A DNA stretch of 64,000 bases, taken from Sulfurovum sp. UBA12169 (GTDB lineage: Bacteria; Campylobacterota; Campylobacteria; Campylobacterales; Sulfurovaceae). Of this stretch, positions 40,747 to 49,675 are shown piece after piece. The notes under the pieces were generated by a model. The model saw only the letters and a list, made by a program, of their open reading frames with translations, was not told the origin of the DNA and did not search any database. The stretch lies in contig DLUH01000001.1 in assembly GCA_002742845.1 (NCBI GenBank), forward strand, positions 124,001-188,000. The letters run 5' to 3'. The stretch's first letter is position 1, and the number at the start of each line of letters is the position of its first letter. A program made the position numbers and the translations under genes.

Positions 40747-41240
40747 GTATTGAATTAATTGTTTTGGATGTAGACGGCACAATGACGGACAGCCGTATTA
40801 CCTACAGTGAAATGGGGGATGAAATTAAATCATTTAACGTAAAAGATGGATTGGCAATTGCCAGTTGGAAAAAATTGGGAAAACAAGTAGCCATCATTAC
40901 AGGAAGAAGTTCAGCGATTGTTGCGCGCCGCGCAAAAGAGTTGGGCATTGAATATTTTTATCAAGGCGTACACAATAAAAAAGAAATTCTAGAATCGCTT
41001 TTGGCCGAACTTCATTTGACAATGGAAAATGTGGCTGCCATAGGAGATGATCTCAATGATTTGCAAATGCTTAAATCTGCTAAAATCTCATTTGTGCCAC
41101 AGGATGCAAGTGCTTATGTTGACAAAATGGCTACCGTTGTCCTTGGTAAAAAAGGCGGAGATGGCGCTGTTCGCGAAATGATAGAATATCTTATTAAAAA
41201 AGAAGGTCTTGAAGCAAAGTATTTGGCATTATGGGAGTAA
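40743..41240 (+). CDS. kdsC: 3-deoxy-D-manno-octulosonate 8-phosphate phosphatase (KdsC)
   Basis: 165 residues, GTG start overlapping the hisB stop. HAD-family phosphatase without cap: nucleophile motif VLDVDGTMTDSRITY (7-21), motif II ITGRSS, Lys in NKKEIL, and motif IV AAIGDDLNDLQML. Hydrolyses KDO-8-phosphate to KDO for the lipopolysaccharide inner core. It acts as a tetramer in the cytosol. The neighbouring lptC and lptA genes, which carry finished LPS across the periplasm, confirm the pathway. The stop overlaps the lptC start by ten bases. Confidence 0.94.
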   Translation: MSIELIVLDVDGTMTDSRITYSEMGDEIKSFNVKDGLAIASWKKLGKQVAIITGRSSAIVARRAKELGIEYFYQGVHNKKEILESLLAELHLTMENVAAIGDDLNDLQMLKSAKISFVPQDASAYVDKMATVVLGKKGGDGAVREMIEYLIKKEGLEAKYLALWE

Positions 41241-41743
41241 GATTGGAGTTAGTGCTCCTATTTATAATGGGAGCCATATTGGTATTGACTTTTGGCATAA
41301 AAGTAAGTGATATTGATATCAAAAAGCAATTCTCCGGCAAAGAGATTGAATTTACGGATACCACTTTGATCGAAGTTGATATGAAGGCAATGCAAAGTAT
41401 TGCCCATAGCGGTTATGGTGTTAGAGCGGATGGTGTTTTGATGCTTAATGAGTTAAATTATCACAGCAGCAATTTAGAACGTTTACGTGCAAAAAAAGGC
41501 ACTTACCGTGATGATAAGATTTTTTTGGACGGTGATGTTTTTGTTCGCCAAAAAGAAGGATTTGAATATAGAGCACAACATGCCGTATATGACAAAGCAA
41601 TAGAGATACTTGATGTTACTTCGCCTTTTTTTGCCAAAATGAATAAAAACACAATACGGGGGAATTCTATGCGTTATAATTTGCGCCAAAAAGAGGTGCT
41701 TGCCAAAGATATCGCAGCTGTGATTTATACTGCAGAAAAGTAA
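41231..41743 (+). CDS. lptC: LPS export protein LptC-like
   Basis: 170 residues: one N-terminal membrane helix (about 5-24) and a beta-jellyroll periplasmic domain (about 45-165). The sequence is divergent, as usual for LptC, but the pattern of short strands (KEIEFTDTTLIEVDMKAMQSIAHSG, YHSSNLERLRAKKGTYRDDKIFLDGDVFVRQK, HAVYDKAIEILDVTSPFFAKM) and the position before lptA support it. It connects the LptBFG exporter to LptA. Family call relies on context as much as on sequence. Confidence 0.82.
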   Translation: MGVRLELVLLFIMGAILVLTFGIKVSDIDIKKQFSGKEIEFTDTTLIEVDMKAMQSIAHSGYGVRADGVLMLNELNYHSSNLERLRAKKGTYRDDKIFLDGDVFVRQKEGFEYRAQHAVYDKAIEILDVTSPFFAKMNKNTIRGNSMRYNLRQKEVLAKDIAAVIYTAEK

Positions 41744-41784
41744 TATCATGGTACAATATAGCGATTTTTCTGAAAGGTTTTGCA

Positions 41785-42255
41785 TTGTATTTTTTTAAAT
41801 GGATACTTTTACTTTGTTTTGGTTTTGCCACTTTTTTAATGGCTGAGAAGATAGAAATTACTTCAGAGTCTATGAATGCGCGGGAGTTGCAAAAAGAGGT
41901 TCATTTTATCGGCAATGTTATGATTAAGCAGTCGCAGAGCTGGTTGCATGGAGAGAGAGTGATTGTTTATTTTGACGAAAACAATGAAACCAAAATGTAT
42001 GAAGCTTCCGGCGGGGTTACTTTTGAACTTAAAAACGAAAAAAATTTTTACAAAGGCAGTGCACAGAAAGTAATCTATTATCCTCAAAAATCCTATTATA
42101 TGCTTCAGGGTAATGCGGTAATAGATGATTTGCTAAATAAGCGCCGTGTAAATGGCGAGGCGATTACCTTAGATATGATGACGGGTAATGCAGATGTCCA
42201 GGGAAGCAAGAAAAAACCTGTGAAATTTATCTTCGATATGGAGGAGAAAAAATGA
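41785..42255 (+). CDS. lptA: LPS transport periplasmic protein LptA
   Basis: 156 residues, TTG start with GAAAGG eight bases upstream. Signal peptide about 1-20 (FATFLMAEKI). OstA/LptA jellyroll with the repeating hairpins IEITSESMNARELQKEVHFIGNVMIKQSQSWLHGERVIVYF and YEASGGVTFELKNEKNFYKGSAQKVIYYP. Forms the filament that carries LPS from LptC to LptD. The 3' end overlaps engB by four bases. Confidence 0.88.
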   Translation: MYFFKWILLLCFGFATFLMAEKIEITSESMNARELQKEVHFIGNVMIKQSQSWLHGERVIVYFDENNETKMYEASGGVTFELKNEKNFYKGSAQKVIYYPQKSYYMLQGNAVIDDLLNKRRVNGEAITLDMMTGNADVQGSKKKPVKFIFDMEEKK

Positions 42256-42875
42256 GTATGCCCCGAATTGTAGAGGCTAAATTTATAAAATCCGCGCAAA
42301 GTATTGCAGATAGTCTGCCAGAAGATATGAGTGAGGTTGTTTTTTTGGGGCGATCTAATGTAGGGAAAAGCTCTACGCTTAATTCTCTTACGAACAGAAA
42401 AAATTTGGCAAAAAGTTCGGCAACACCGGGAAAAACACAACTAATCAATTTTTTTGAAACACGATACAGATATAACGAAGAAGAGTATCCTGTCCGTTTT
42501 GTGGATTTGCCAGGTTTTGGATATGCCAAGGTATCCAAGTCGCTCAAAGAGGTATGGCAGAAAAATCTTGTTGAATTTATTCAGCAGCGTATTTCTATAC
42601 GTCTTTTTATTCATCTTAGGGATGCGAGACATCCTCATGCAAAAATCGATCATGAGGTGGAAAAGTATATTAAAGAGTTTATAAGACCTGATCAGCGCTA
42701 TCTTACCGTCTTTACTAAGATTGACAAGCTTAACCAAAAAGAACGGGCAAAGCTCAAAAATGATTTTCCCGGTTGTATTGTGCTGTCCAATCTTAAGACG
42801 AAAGGGCACGACAAAGTTCATTTGGAGATATTGCAAACGATATTCGGTATAGAAAAAGAAGGAGTTAAAATTTGA
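42252..42875 (+). CDS. engB: Ribosome biogenesis GTPase YihA/YsxC (EngB)
   Basis: 207 residues. GTPase motifs: G1 GRSNVGKSS (about 29-37), G3 DLPGFGYAKV (about 79-88), G4 TKIDK (about 143-147), G5 LSNLKTKG. The K-S-S-T-L-N-S-L-T context and the length of about 200 residues are typical of EngB, needed for late assembly of the 50S subunit. It lies between lptA and an acetyltransferase gene with four-base overlaps on both sides. Confidence 0.95.
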   Translation: MSMPRIVEAKFIKSAQSIADSLPEDMSEVVFLGRSNVGKSSTLNSLTNRKNLAKSSATPGKTQLINFFETRYRYNEEEYPVRFVDLPGFGYAKVSKSLKEVWQKNLVEFIQQRISIRLFIHLRDARHPHAKIDHEVEKYIKEFIRPDQRYLTVFTKIDKLNQKERAKLKNDFPGCIVLSNLKTKGHDKVHLEILQTIFGIEKEGVKI

Positions 42876-43336
42876 TTTCACTTGTAAAAGCAACGCTGGA
42901 TGATATTCCCCAAATGCAAGCCATGGTAATTGCAGAGGTACAAAAAGGCGTCATTCTTAAGCGAACCGAAGACGAAGTCGCAACGAATATACGTTCGTAT
43001 GTTTTAGCAAAAGAAGGGGAGAAACTTGTTGGGTATACAGCGTTGCATATCCATTCAAAACGTCTTGCAGAAATTCGCAGCCTCGTTGTTGACCAGCCCT
43101 ATCGAGGTCAGAAAATAGGACAGCGCATGGTTCAATTTGCTCTGGATGAAGCAAAAGCCTTAAAGGTAGAAGAAGATGTGCTTGCACTAACATATGTGCC
43201 GCAATTTTTTGAAAAATTAGGCTTTCATGAAATTAATAAAGAAGCGATCCCGGAACATAAAATTTGGGCAGACTGCATCAAGTGTATACATTTTCCGGTA
43301 TGCAACGAGGTCGCGCTGATTTATAAATTATCATAA
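42872..43336 (+). CDS. GNAT acetyltransferase, short N-acetylglutamate synthase type
   Basis: 154 residues, TTG start overlapping the engB stop. A single GNAT domain: VVDQPYRGQKIGQRMVQFALDEAKAL carries the acetyl-CoA pyrophosphate loop (R/QxxGxG/A type). The C-terminal segment IWADCIKCIHFPVCNEVALIYKL, with three closely spaced Cys, is the hallmark of the short NAGS group that replaces ArgA in some bacteria. If so, it makes N-acetylglutamate for arginine synthesis. No kinase-like domain is present, so feedback control by arginine would differ from E. coli ArgA. Assignment by motif memory. Confidence 0.7.
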   Translation: MISLVKATLDDIPQMQAMVIAEVQKGVILKRTEDEVATNIRSYVLAKEGEKLVGYTALHIHSKRLAEIRSLVVDQPYRGQKIGQRMVQFALDEAKALKVEEDVLALTYVPQFFEKLGFHEINKEAIPEHKIWADCIKCIHFPVCNEVALIYKLS

Positions 43337-43343
43337 AAGGTTG

Positions 43344-43811
43344 ATGCGTAATATTATGGGCAGATTTTATACAGCCATACAGCATCCCATTCTTTGGACG
43401 CTGATTGTTTTGTTTATTGCCTTTTATCCTATGTTTATCTCCATTTATGTTTTTTTGCCTTTGCTGATAGGCGTTATGGGATACCTGTTGCTAGAAGGGA
43501 TAGAAAAAGGAAAAATAACTTATGTGCTCATTGCATCGCTTTATTATATTAATTTAGAGGTAAACCTCTCTTTGCCTTTTTTCTTAACTTTTATTTCTGC
43601 CTTATTGATTTATGTATTATTTTACCCTTATTTGAGACATTTTAGGAGATGTGTTGCGTGCGCGCGAATACTAACCGTGTTGCTTTTGGATGGTTTCTAT
43701 TTGGGATTTTTGCTTTTTTACGATTTTTTATTTGAAGATACAAGCGTCATTTTGGATTCAATATTGCTCTATTCATTGATAGTAGATCTGCTGATCGTGG
43801 TTATATTATGA
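43344..43811 (+). CDS. Small integral membrane protein (MreD-like position)
   Basis: 155 residues from the ATG at 43344 (AAAAGG upstream; a TTG at 43341 is adjacent). Four or five hydrophobic helices with few polar residues and a short Arg/Cys-rich loop (PYLRHFRRCVACARI, about 95-109). No family recognised, but size, hydropathy and position directly before the PBP2 gene are those of MreD, and a protein of unknown function occupies this place in Campylobacter. A role with the elongasome is an inference from position. It overlaps mrdA by four bases. Confidence 0.6.
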   Translation: MRNIMGRFYTAIQHPILWTLIVLFIAFYPMFISIYVFLPLLIGVMGYLLLEGIEKGKITYVLIASLYYINLEVNLSLPFFLTFISALLIYVLFYPYLRHFRRCVACARILTVLLLDGFYLGFLLFYDFLFEDTSVILDSILLYSLIVDLLIVVIL

Positions 43812-45598
43812 GATATAAAATTGCATTGGGCGTGTTTTTGCTCTTTTGGGGGGTAATGATAGTTAGATTATATCATGTGAGTATTAAATCAAATTTTTAT
43901 TATCAAAAGCTTGCCAAAGAAAATATCGAGAGAAAACAATTTATCAAGCCTGTAAGAGGGGAGATAATGGATACCCATGGTAATCTTCTTGCAATGAACC
44001 AGATAGGTTTTTCTATCTCCATCGAACCCCATCTAAAAGCACAATCAGCTATGCTGGAGAGTGTTGTTGATACATTGGTTGCCAGTTTTCCCGATCTCAA
44101 TAAAACGGTTATGATGAAAGTTTATGAAAAAAATAATTCTCCCTATAATCATAAATTTATTAAAGTGGTGGATTTTATCCATTACCCGGACATGATGGGT
44201 GCTTATCCTAAACTAAGCCTTATGCCTCAAATCCAAATAGAGGCTGAAACAAAACGTTACTATCCATACGGAAAATATTGTTCACATATTGTGGGCTACA
44301 CGGGGAGGTCTAATGAAAAAGAAAATAAAGAAGACCCTGTTGTCAATGAGGTAGGCAAGGTGGGCAAAAGCGGATTGGAAAAATATTATAATGATGTTTT
44401 GCAGGGTGAACTTGGATATGAAGTCAGTAAAGTAACAGCAACCAATCAGGCAATTGACATTTTAGAAAAAGAAGATCCCAAAGACAATAAAAATCTTAAG
44501 CTTAATATTGATATTAATTTACAAAAGATGATCCACGAAGAGTTTGCAGATAAAACAGGCGTTGCCATAGTGATGCGAACCAATGGAGAGGTTCTGGCTG
44601 CGGTGAGTTACCCTTCTTTTGATCCCAATCTTTTTGTCGGAGGCATCAGCAGTAAAGACTGGAGAGCGCTTCAGGAAGATCTTGCCCATCCTTTTACCAA
44701 CAAATTTATACATGGGACCTATCCTCCCGGCTCAACCATAAAAATGGGAATGGCGCTGGCTTTTTCCAAAGCCAAAAAAGGAATTTTGGATACAAGTGAA
44801 TTTTGCAGCGGACATATCAAATTAGGGACAAGTAATCATAAGTTCAGATGCTGGTCAACATGGGGGCATGGCAGTGTAGATTTACGAAAAGCTATTCGTG
44901 AAAGCTGCGATGTTTATTTTTACAACAAGAGTTTAAAGGTAGGCATTGACGCAATGGCAAAATACCTTAGGTCTTTTGGTTTGGGTGTATCTACAGGGGT
45001 TGATCTGCCTGATGAATATGCAGGCGTAATTCCGGATAAGGCATGGAAGATGAAACGCTATAAGCAGCCTTGGTATTTAGGCGAGACCGTCATCGCGTCT
45101 ATAGGCCAGGGGTACGATCTGGTGACGCCATTGCAATTGGTGCGGCATACCAATCTGATCGCGACTTCTAATCTCGTGATACCGCATATTACAAAACAGG
45201 TGGACAACAAAGAACTTAATGCAAGCATCACCCCTGTCTCTTTTAACCCGTATTATTTAAGTGAAATCAGAAAAGGTATGTATGATGTCTGCAATACAAG
45301 AAAAGGGACAGCATTTTCCGCAATGGGAAGTCTGCCTGTAGTTGTTGCCGGTAAAACGGGAACCTCTCAGGTAACATCCATCCCTCAGGCAGCTGTTAAA
45401 AGGCTCAAAGAAGAAGAGTTGGCTTATTTCCATCGATCTCATGCCTGGATCACCACCTATGCCCCCTATGAAGATCCGCAATATATTGTGACTGTACTTG
45501 TTGAACATGGCGGACATGGGGGCAGTACAGCCGGACCGATTGCTGCAAACATTTATAGATGGCTTTATAAAAATGGATACTTCAAGAAACAAGAGTAG
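43808..45598 (+). CDS. mrdA: Penicillin-binding protein 2
   Basis: 596 residues: N-terminal membrane helix (about 5-22), PBP dimerisation domain (about 40-220, FIKPVRGEIMDTHGNLLAMNQ and YYPYGKYCSHIVGYTGRSN), transpeptidase domain (about 245-590). Active-site motifs: S-x-x-K as STIK in HGTYPPGSTIKMG, S-x-N equivalent in SCDVYFYN, and KTG in VAGKTGTSQV. Cross-links peptidoglycan with RodA during elongation. It is the last gene of the envelope cluster; the next gene is on the opposite strand. Confidence 0.94.
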   Translation: MRYKIALGVFLLFWGVMIVRLYHVSIKSNFYYQKLAKENIERKQFIKPVRGEIMDTHGNLLAMNQIGFSISIEPHLKAQSAMLESVVDTLVASFPDLNKTVMMKVYEKNNSPYNHKFIKVVDFIHYPDMMGAYPKLSLMPQIQIEAETKRYYPYGKYCSHIVGYTGRSNEKENKEDPVVNEVGKVGKSGLEKYYNDVLQGELGYEVSKVTATNQAIDILEKEDPKDNKNLKLNIDINLQKMIHEEFADKTGVAIVMRTNGEVLAAVSYPSFDPNLFVGGISSKDWRALQEDLAHPFTNKFIHGTYPPGSTIKMGMALAFSKAKKGILDTSEFCSGHIKLGTSNHKFRCWSTWGHGSVDLRKAIRESCDVYFYNKSLKVGIDAMAKYLRSFGLGVSTGVDLPDEYAGVIPDKAWKMKRYKQPWYLGETVIASIGQGYDLVTPLQLVRHTNLIATSNLVIPHITKQVDNKELNASITPVSFNPYYLSEIRKGMYDVCNTRKGTAFSAMGSLPVVVAGKTGTSQVTSIPQAAVKRLKEEELAYFHRSHAWITTYAPYEDPQYIVTVLVEHGGHGGSTAGPIAANIYRWLYKNGYFKKQE

Positions 45599-45628
45599 TT
45601 TTTTGTAAACCGTTTAAATATAAAACAC

Positions 45629-46561
45629 CTAAATGTTTTGCAGGGTATTATTGAGAAAAAGTCCTAAAATAATGATCAATCCAATACCTGCTGATTTGTT
45701 ATAGAGTTTGTTTGCTGTGATAAAAACAAGCAGAAATGTTGCTATGATCATTGTGGCAATGTCAAACATATGGGTCATACCCTCGATAGGCATCGGTTTT
45801 GCCAAAGCCGCAGTTCCCAATACAACCGAAGTATTTGCCATATTCGAGCCGATGATATTTCCAATCGCCATATCTACTTTGCCTCTTGCGGCTGCCGAGA
45901 TACTCACAGCCAGCTCCGGCAAAGAAGTTCCAAATGAAATCATAATAATACCGATAATCCACTCACTAATACCAAAGTTTTTGGCGATTTCGGATGCGCT
46001 TTCTATGGTAAAATGGGCGCCGATAATAACCAAAATCAAACCCGCAAACAGCAAAAGGAGCGTTTTTATCCAAGAAAATTGAAGCATATCTATTTCGCTG
46101 AGATGCTCTTGTACTATATTTTTGGCATCTTGTGTCAAAAAAAGAAGATATGCTCCCATTAGCAGCAGCAAAAGGATTGCATCAAATCTGGAAATTATTC
46201 CATCCAATATCATCAAAAGAAAAATTAATGCGGGCATCAATGCCCATGTGCTGTCTTTTGCAAAAAAGTCTCTGCTGGGGTTTATTTTTTTTGCCACAAG
46301 AAATACTGAAGCTAAAACAAGAGTAATGTTGATGATATTGCTTCCTATGACGTTGGAAATGGCAATTTGCGGTTTATTTGTATAGCTTGCAGCGATAGAG
46401 GCAGCCATTTCGGGCAAACTGGTTCCAAAAGCAATAAGTGTGGCCCCAATGATAAACTCCGGCATATTGAATTTCAATGCAATGCGTTCACTCTGATTGA
46501 TGAGTAGCTCGACTCCCCAAATCAAGGAACCCATCGCAATAACGAAAATCAAAAAATTCAT
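45629..46561 (-). CDS. Sodium/calcium exchanger family protein (YrbG-like)
   Basis: 310 residues, ten hydrophobic helices in two inverted halves. Each half carries an alpha-repeat signature of the CaCA superfamily: FIIGATLIAFGTSLPEMAASI with NVIGSNIINITLVL (about 36-90), and WIIGIIMISFGTSLPELAVSI with NIIGSNMANTSVVLG (about 190-245). Exchanges Ca2+ for Na+ or H+ in the inner membrane. The start codon overlaps the stop codon of ybeY (ATGA), so both are co-translated. Confidence 0.9.
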   Translation of the reverse strand: MNFLIFVIAMGSLIWGVELLINQSERIALKFNMPEFIIGATLIAFGTSLPEMAASIAASYTNKPQIAISNVIGSNIINITLVLASVFLVAKKINPSRDFFAKDSTWALMPALIFLLMILDGIISRFDAILLLLLMGAYLLFLTQDAKNIVQEHLSEIDMLQFSWIKTLLLLFAGLILVIIGAHFTIESASEIAKNFGISEWIIGIIMISFGTSLPELAVSISAAARGKVDMAIGNIIGSNMANTSVVLGTAALAKPMPIEGMTHMFDIATMIIATFLLVFITANKLYNKSAGIGLIIILGLFLNNTLQNI

Positions 46562-46995
46562 TCAGCTTCCTGGGCATCTGTTCTAACAATAAGGCTTGTC
46601 GGCAAACCAAAAACTTCGATAAGCTCTTTTTCTTTGGCACGCATTTCTCCCCGGTCGCATTCATGATCGAAGCCAAGCAAATGAAGCAGTCCGTGAATAA
46701 AAAGTAAATTCAATTCATCCTGTATGGTGTGGCCATAGAGTTTGGATTTATTTTTAACAAATTCTTCAGAGATAACTATGGAGCCCAAAGGCATTCCCGA
46801 AAAGGCATCCTCCAGAGGAAAACTGAGTACGTCAGTGGGGGCATCTTTGCCTCTATGTATTTGATTGAGCGATTGTATCGTGTTGTTATCGGTAATGATA
46901 AGTTCTATGTGTTTGGCGGTAAGACTTGCAGCAATCTTCTCCAATATTTCCAATTCAAATGGCAATGATGTTTGGTTCTCTAGGTCTATTAGCAT
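46558..46995 (-). CDS. ybeY: Endoribonuclease YbeY (16S rRNA maturation)
   Basis: 145 residues. The zinc site is HGLLHLLGFDHE (about 106-117), the H-G-x-L-H-x-x-G-x-D-H signature of the UPF0054/YbeY family; RGKDAPTDVLSFPLE is the other conserved block. Single-strand-specific RNase involved in 16S rRNA 3' end maturation and ribosome quality control. Size as usual for the family. First gene of a two-gene unit with the exchanger, divergent from queC. Confidence 0.93.
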   Translation of the reverse strand: MLIDLENQTSLPFELEILEKIAASLTAKHIELIITDNNTIQSLNQIHRGKDAPTDVLSFPLEDAFSGMPLGSIVISEEFVKNKSKLYGHTIQDELNLLFIHGLLHLLGFDHECDRGEMRAKEKELIEVFGLPTSLIVRTDAQEAE

Positions 46996-47047
46996 GCTCT
47001 AAGTTTACCTGAATCTTGGTAAAATGAGATTAAAAAATAGGATCAAA

Positions 47048-47719
47048 ATGAAAAAGAAAAAAGCAGTATGTATCATTTCCGGAGGCATGGATAGCGCTTT
47101 GAGTGCAAAAATTGCCCAAAAAGAAGGGTATGAGATAATTGCTTTGCATTTTAATTATGCGCAACGCACCCAAACCAAAGAGTTGGAATGTTTTAGATAT
47201 GTTGCCAAAGATATTAATGCTGCATGCTCTTATGAGATAGATTTAAATTTTTTTAAGCAGATAGGTGCTTCGGCATTAACGGATAATAATATTGCCGTGC
47301 CTACCGGTGGTTTGCAAGAGGGGGTTCCTGTGACGTATGTGCCTTTTCGAAATGGTATTTTTCTATCCATAGCAACTGCTATAGCAGAAAAACACGGCGC
47401 AACTGTTTTGTTTATCGGCGTAGTGGAAGAAGACAGCAGCGGATACCCCGATTGCACTGAGGTATACATAAAGCAGATGCAAAAAGCGATCAATCTGGGA
47501 ACCAAAAAAGAAACAAACTTAGAGATTAAAATGCCTTTGGTGAGACTTAGCAAAAGCCAGATTGTACAAAAAGCATTGGAGTTGGGCGTACCATTGGAGC
47601 ACACCTGGAGTTGTTATCAGTCCGAAGAAAAGGCTTGCGGAGTTTGCGATAGTTGTCGATTGCGATTGCGAGGATTTGCAAATGCGGGAGTGACCGATCC
47701 CATCAGCTATCAAAGCTAA
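47048..47719 (+). CDS. queC: 7-cyano-7-deazaguanine synthase (QueC)
   Basis: 223 residues from the ATG at 47048, with AGGATC before it; the longer frame from 47024 lacks a site. PP-loop ATPase [17 protein letters not shown] (about 8-24), [29 protein letters not shown], and a C-terminal zinc cluster [20 protein letters not shown]. Converts 7-carboxy-7-deazaguanine to preQ0 for queuosine. No queD/E/F genes are adjacent. A GGGGCT/AGCCCC hairpin follows (47742-47762), overlapping the end of the next gene. Confidence 0.94.
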   Translation: MKKKKAVCIISGGMDSALSAKIAQKEGYEIIALHFNYAQRTQTKELECFRYVAKDINAACSYEIDLNFFKQIGASALTDNNIAVPTGGLQEGVPVTYVPFRNGIFLSIATAIAEKHGATVLFIGVVEEDSSGYPDCTEVYIKQMQKAINLGTKKETNLEIKMPLVRLSKSQIVQKALELGVPLEHTWSCYQSEEKACGVCDSCRLRLRGFANAGVTDPISYQS

Positions 47720-47745
47720 TCCGTATTTTTCAACGCAGGTTGGGG

Positions 47746-48108
47746 CTAGAAACTAAAGCCCCGTATGACAAATTCAAATTCATAGCGATGTGTTGGATAT
47801 TTTTCTAGTCCTTCTTCCATGAATTGATCTGCGGTGATCTGTCGATCCCAAAGTCTGTAAGTTAAATCTTTAAACCAAGATTTTTTCTCCGGTGTATCAA
47901 GTATGATTCTATCGTATTTTGGATCATCTTTTATTCCTGATGCTACTTCCATCATTTTTTGTTGATAGCGTTCGAGTTTTTCTGGCGTAGGAGCTTTATA
48001 TGTCTTTTGAATAGTTGAGGCCCCTGAAGGTCCGGAGAGATCTAGACTCGGAGTACAAGCCGTAAAAGCAAATCCTGCCAATGCAGTTATATATAGTTTA
48101 TAGTTCAT
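47746..48108 (-). CDS. Small lipoprotein of unknown function
   Basis: 120 residues from the ATG at 48108, chosen for AAAGGAGAAAAA directly before it; a frame to 48144 is open but has no ribosome site. Lipoprotein signal: KLYITALAGFAFTACTPS, Cys at about 18. The mature part is helical and ends in a strand-like EFEFVIRGFSF. No family recognised. Its final codons lie in a GGGGCT...AGCCCC hairpin shared with the end of queC. Location in outer or inner membrane not predictable with confidence (Thr at +2 argues for the outer membrane). Confidence 0.62.
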   Translation of the reverse strand: MNYKLYITALAGFAFTACTPSLDLSGPSGASTIQKTYKAPTPEKLERYQQKMMEVASGIKDDPKYDRIILDTPEKKSWFKDLTYRLWDRQITADQFMEEGLEKYPTHRYEFEFVIRGFSF

Positions 48109-48255
48109 TTTTTCTCCTTTGATTATTTTTTGTATTGTAGCCAAATGGACTAAAATCTTTACAGTAAAACCATCTTTTATCTAAAAGATATCGTTTGGTT
48201 TTTTGGGTAACATGATTTTGATTGCCGCATTATAGACAGAAAAATTGGCCGCTCT

Positions 48256-48753
48256 TTAATATTTTACGATAAATTTGCCTTCCGTTCTTTCTTTTATCAC
48301 GGCATCATGGGGGCCAAATACACCATTCATTGCAATATAAATACCCCATTCGTTTAGATTTTGCATGTATCCCCAAGCCGAGGCAAGGTTGGCAGTGGCT
48401 TCGATGGGATCAATTGAAAAAGGCACCATGGATCCTGCAAGAACGATACGTTTTTCCAAATCGGCATCGGCAAGATAGCGTGCGGTAACATCCATAGTAT
48501 CTGTTCCGTGAACAATAAGTATATCTTCTTCTTTTGCGAGGTTGATGGTTGCAAGCAGCAGGAGTCTGTCCTCGTTGGTTATGTCAAGACTGTCTTTTCC
48601 GATAATATTGACTATCTCAAAGTTGCAAAGCCATCGCTTGCTTATTTCTTCTAATGCCAAAGAGCGAGTATCTATTTCAAGTTTTCCGTTAAGAGGATTA
48701 TAATGTTTATTAAAAGTGCCACCGGTGCTAATAAGCAGTATTTTTTTCTTCAT
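48256..48753 (-). CDS. Short asparaginase-domain protein
   Basis: 165 residues, half of a standard L-asparaginase (about 330). The N-terminal domain is complete: LLISTGGTFNKHYNP with the first catalytic Thr, DEDRLLL-type region, IVHGTDTMDVTARYL with the second Thr-Asp pair, and IVLAGSMVPFSIDPIEATANLASA. The C-terminal domain, which completes the active site in the dimer of type I/II enzymes, is absent. Single-domain versions occur in Campylobacterota as I recall, so this is probably a stable family and not a recent truncation. Activity on asparagine is uncertain. Confidence 0.75.
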   Translation of the reverse strand: MKKKILLISTGGTFNKHYNPLNGKLEIDTRSLALEEISKRWLCNFEIVNIIGKDSLDITNEDRLLLLATINLAKEEDILIVHGTDTMDVTARYLADADLEKRIVLAGSMVPFSIDPIEATANLASAWGYMQNLNEWGIYIAMNGVFGPHDAVIKERTEGKFIVKY

Positions 48754-48848
48754 AAGTGATGATTGCCTTGAATTGTTAAATAGTTTATTTTACATTCTAT
48801 CGCATTCATGGTAAAATAACACCATTAAATTTTTGGAGAAAGCAAAGT

Positions 48849-49670
48849 ATGATAATGAAAGGCAAAAAAGGTGTTATTTTAGGCATCGCAAATAAAAAAT
48901 CTATCGCTTACGGGATTGCAAAAGCATGTCAAGAGCAGGGCGCCCAGATGGCAATTACATTTCTTAATGAACGATTTGAGCAAAAACTTGCACCCGTTGC
49001 CGATGAATTGGAATGCGGGGGAAGATTTTATCCATGTGATGTAAGCAAGCCTGAAGAAATCAAAGCATTAAGAGCATCACTTGAAAAAGAGATGGGACAG
49101 ATAGATTTTATTGTGCATTCTATTGCCTTTGCACCCAAAGAAGGACTTAGCGGTCGGTTTATGGATATTTCCAAAGAGGCATTTGATGTGGCGATGGATA
49201 TTTCTGTGTATTCACTTATAGAAGTGGTAAGGGAACTAAAACCTATTCTATCGGGCAACGCTTCAGTATTGACATTGAGTTATTACGGCGGTGTAAAATA
49301 TATTCCCAACTACAATCTTATGGGTGTCGCCAAAGCAGCATTGGAAATGACAACCAAATATCTTGCCGAAGATTTAGGCAAAGACGGTATTCGTGTCAAT
49401 GCAATCTCTGCGGGACCTATCAAAACACTTGCCGCTGCGGGTATCGGAGATTTTGGTTTTATGCTCAAATGGAATGCTGCACATTCTCCGCTAAAGCAGA
49501 ATGTAACGATCGAGCAGGTAGGAAATTCGGGGATGTATCTTCTTTCTGATTTGAGTTCGGGTGTCACGGGTGAAATTCATTATGTGGATGCCGGATTTAA
49601 CATTATGGGGATGCCGGCAGTTGAATTTGACGAAAACGGAAGACCAAAAATTGCCTGGAATGGAGAGTGA
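48849..49670 (+). CDS. fabI: Enoyl-[acyl-carrier-protein] reductase (NADH), FabI
   Basis: 273 residues, atypical short-chain dehydrogenase. NAD-binding KKGVILGIANKKSIAYGIAKACQEQGA (about 5-31), catalytic YGGVKYIPNYNLMGVAKAALE with Tyr and Lys in the FabI spacing (Y-x6-K: YNLMGVAK), and C-terminal SGVTGEIHYVDAGFNIMGM. Final reductive step of fatty acid elongation and target of triclosan. Promoter with TAAAAT and ribosome site GGAGAAAG before the ATG. Followed after five bases by the rRNA methylase gene. Confidence 0.95.
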   Translation: MIMKGKKGVILGIANKKSIAYGIAKACQEQGAQMAITFLNERFEQKLAPVADELECGGRFYPCDVSKPEEIKALRASLEKEMGQIDFIVHSIAFAPKEGLSGRFMDISKEAFDVAMDISVYSLIEVVRELKPILSGNASVLTLSYYGGVKYIPNYNLMGVAKAALEMTTKYLAEDLGKDGIRVNAISAGPIKTLAAAGIGDFGFMLKWNAAHSPLKQNVTIEQVGNSGMYLLSDLSSGVTGEIHYVDAGFNIMGMPAVEFDENGRPKIAWNGE

Positions 49671-49675
49671 GCTAG

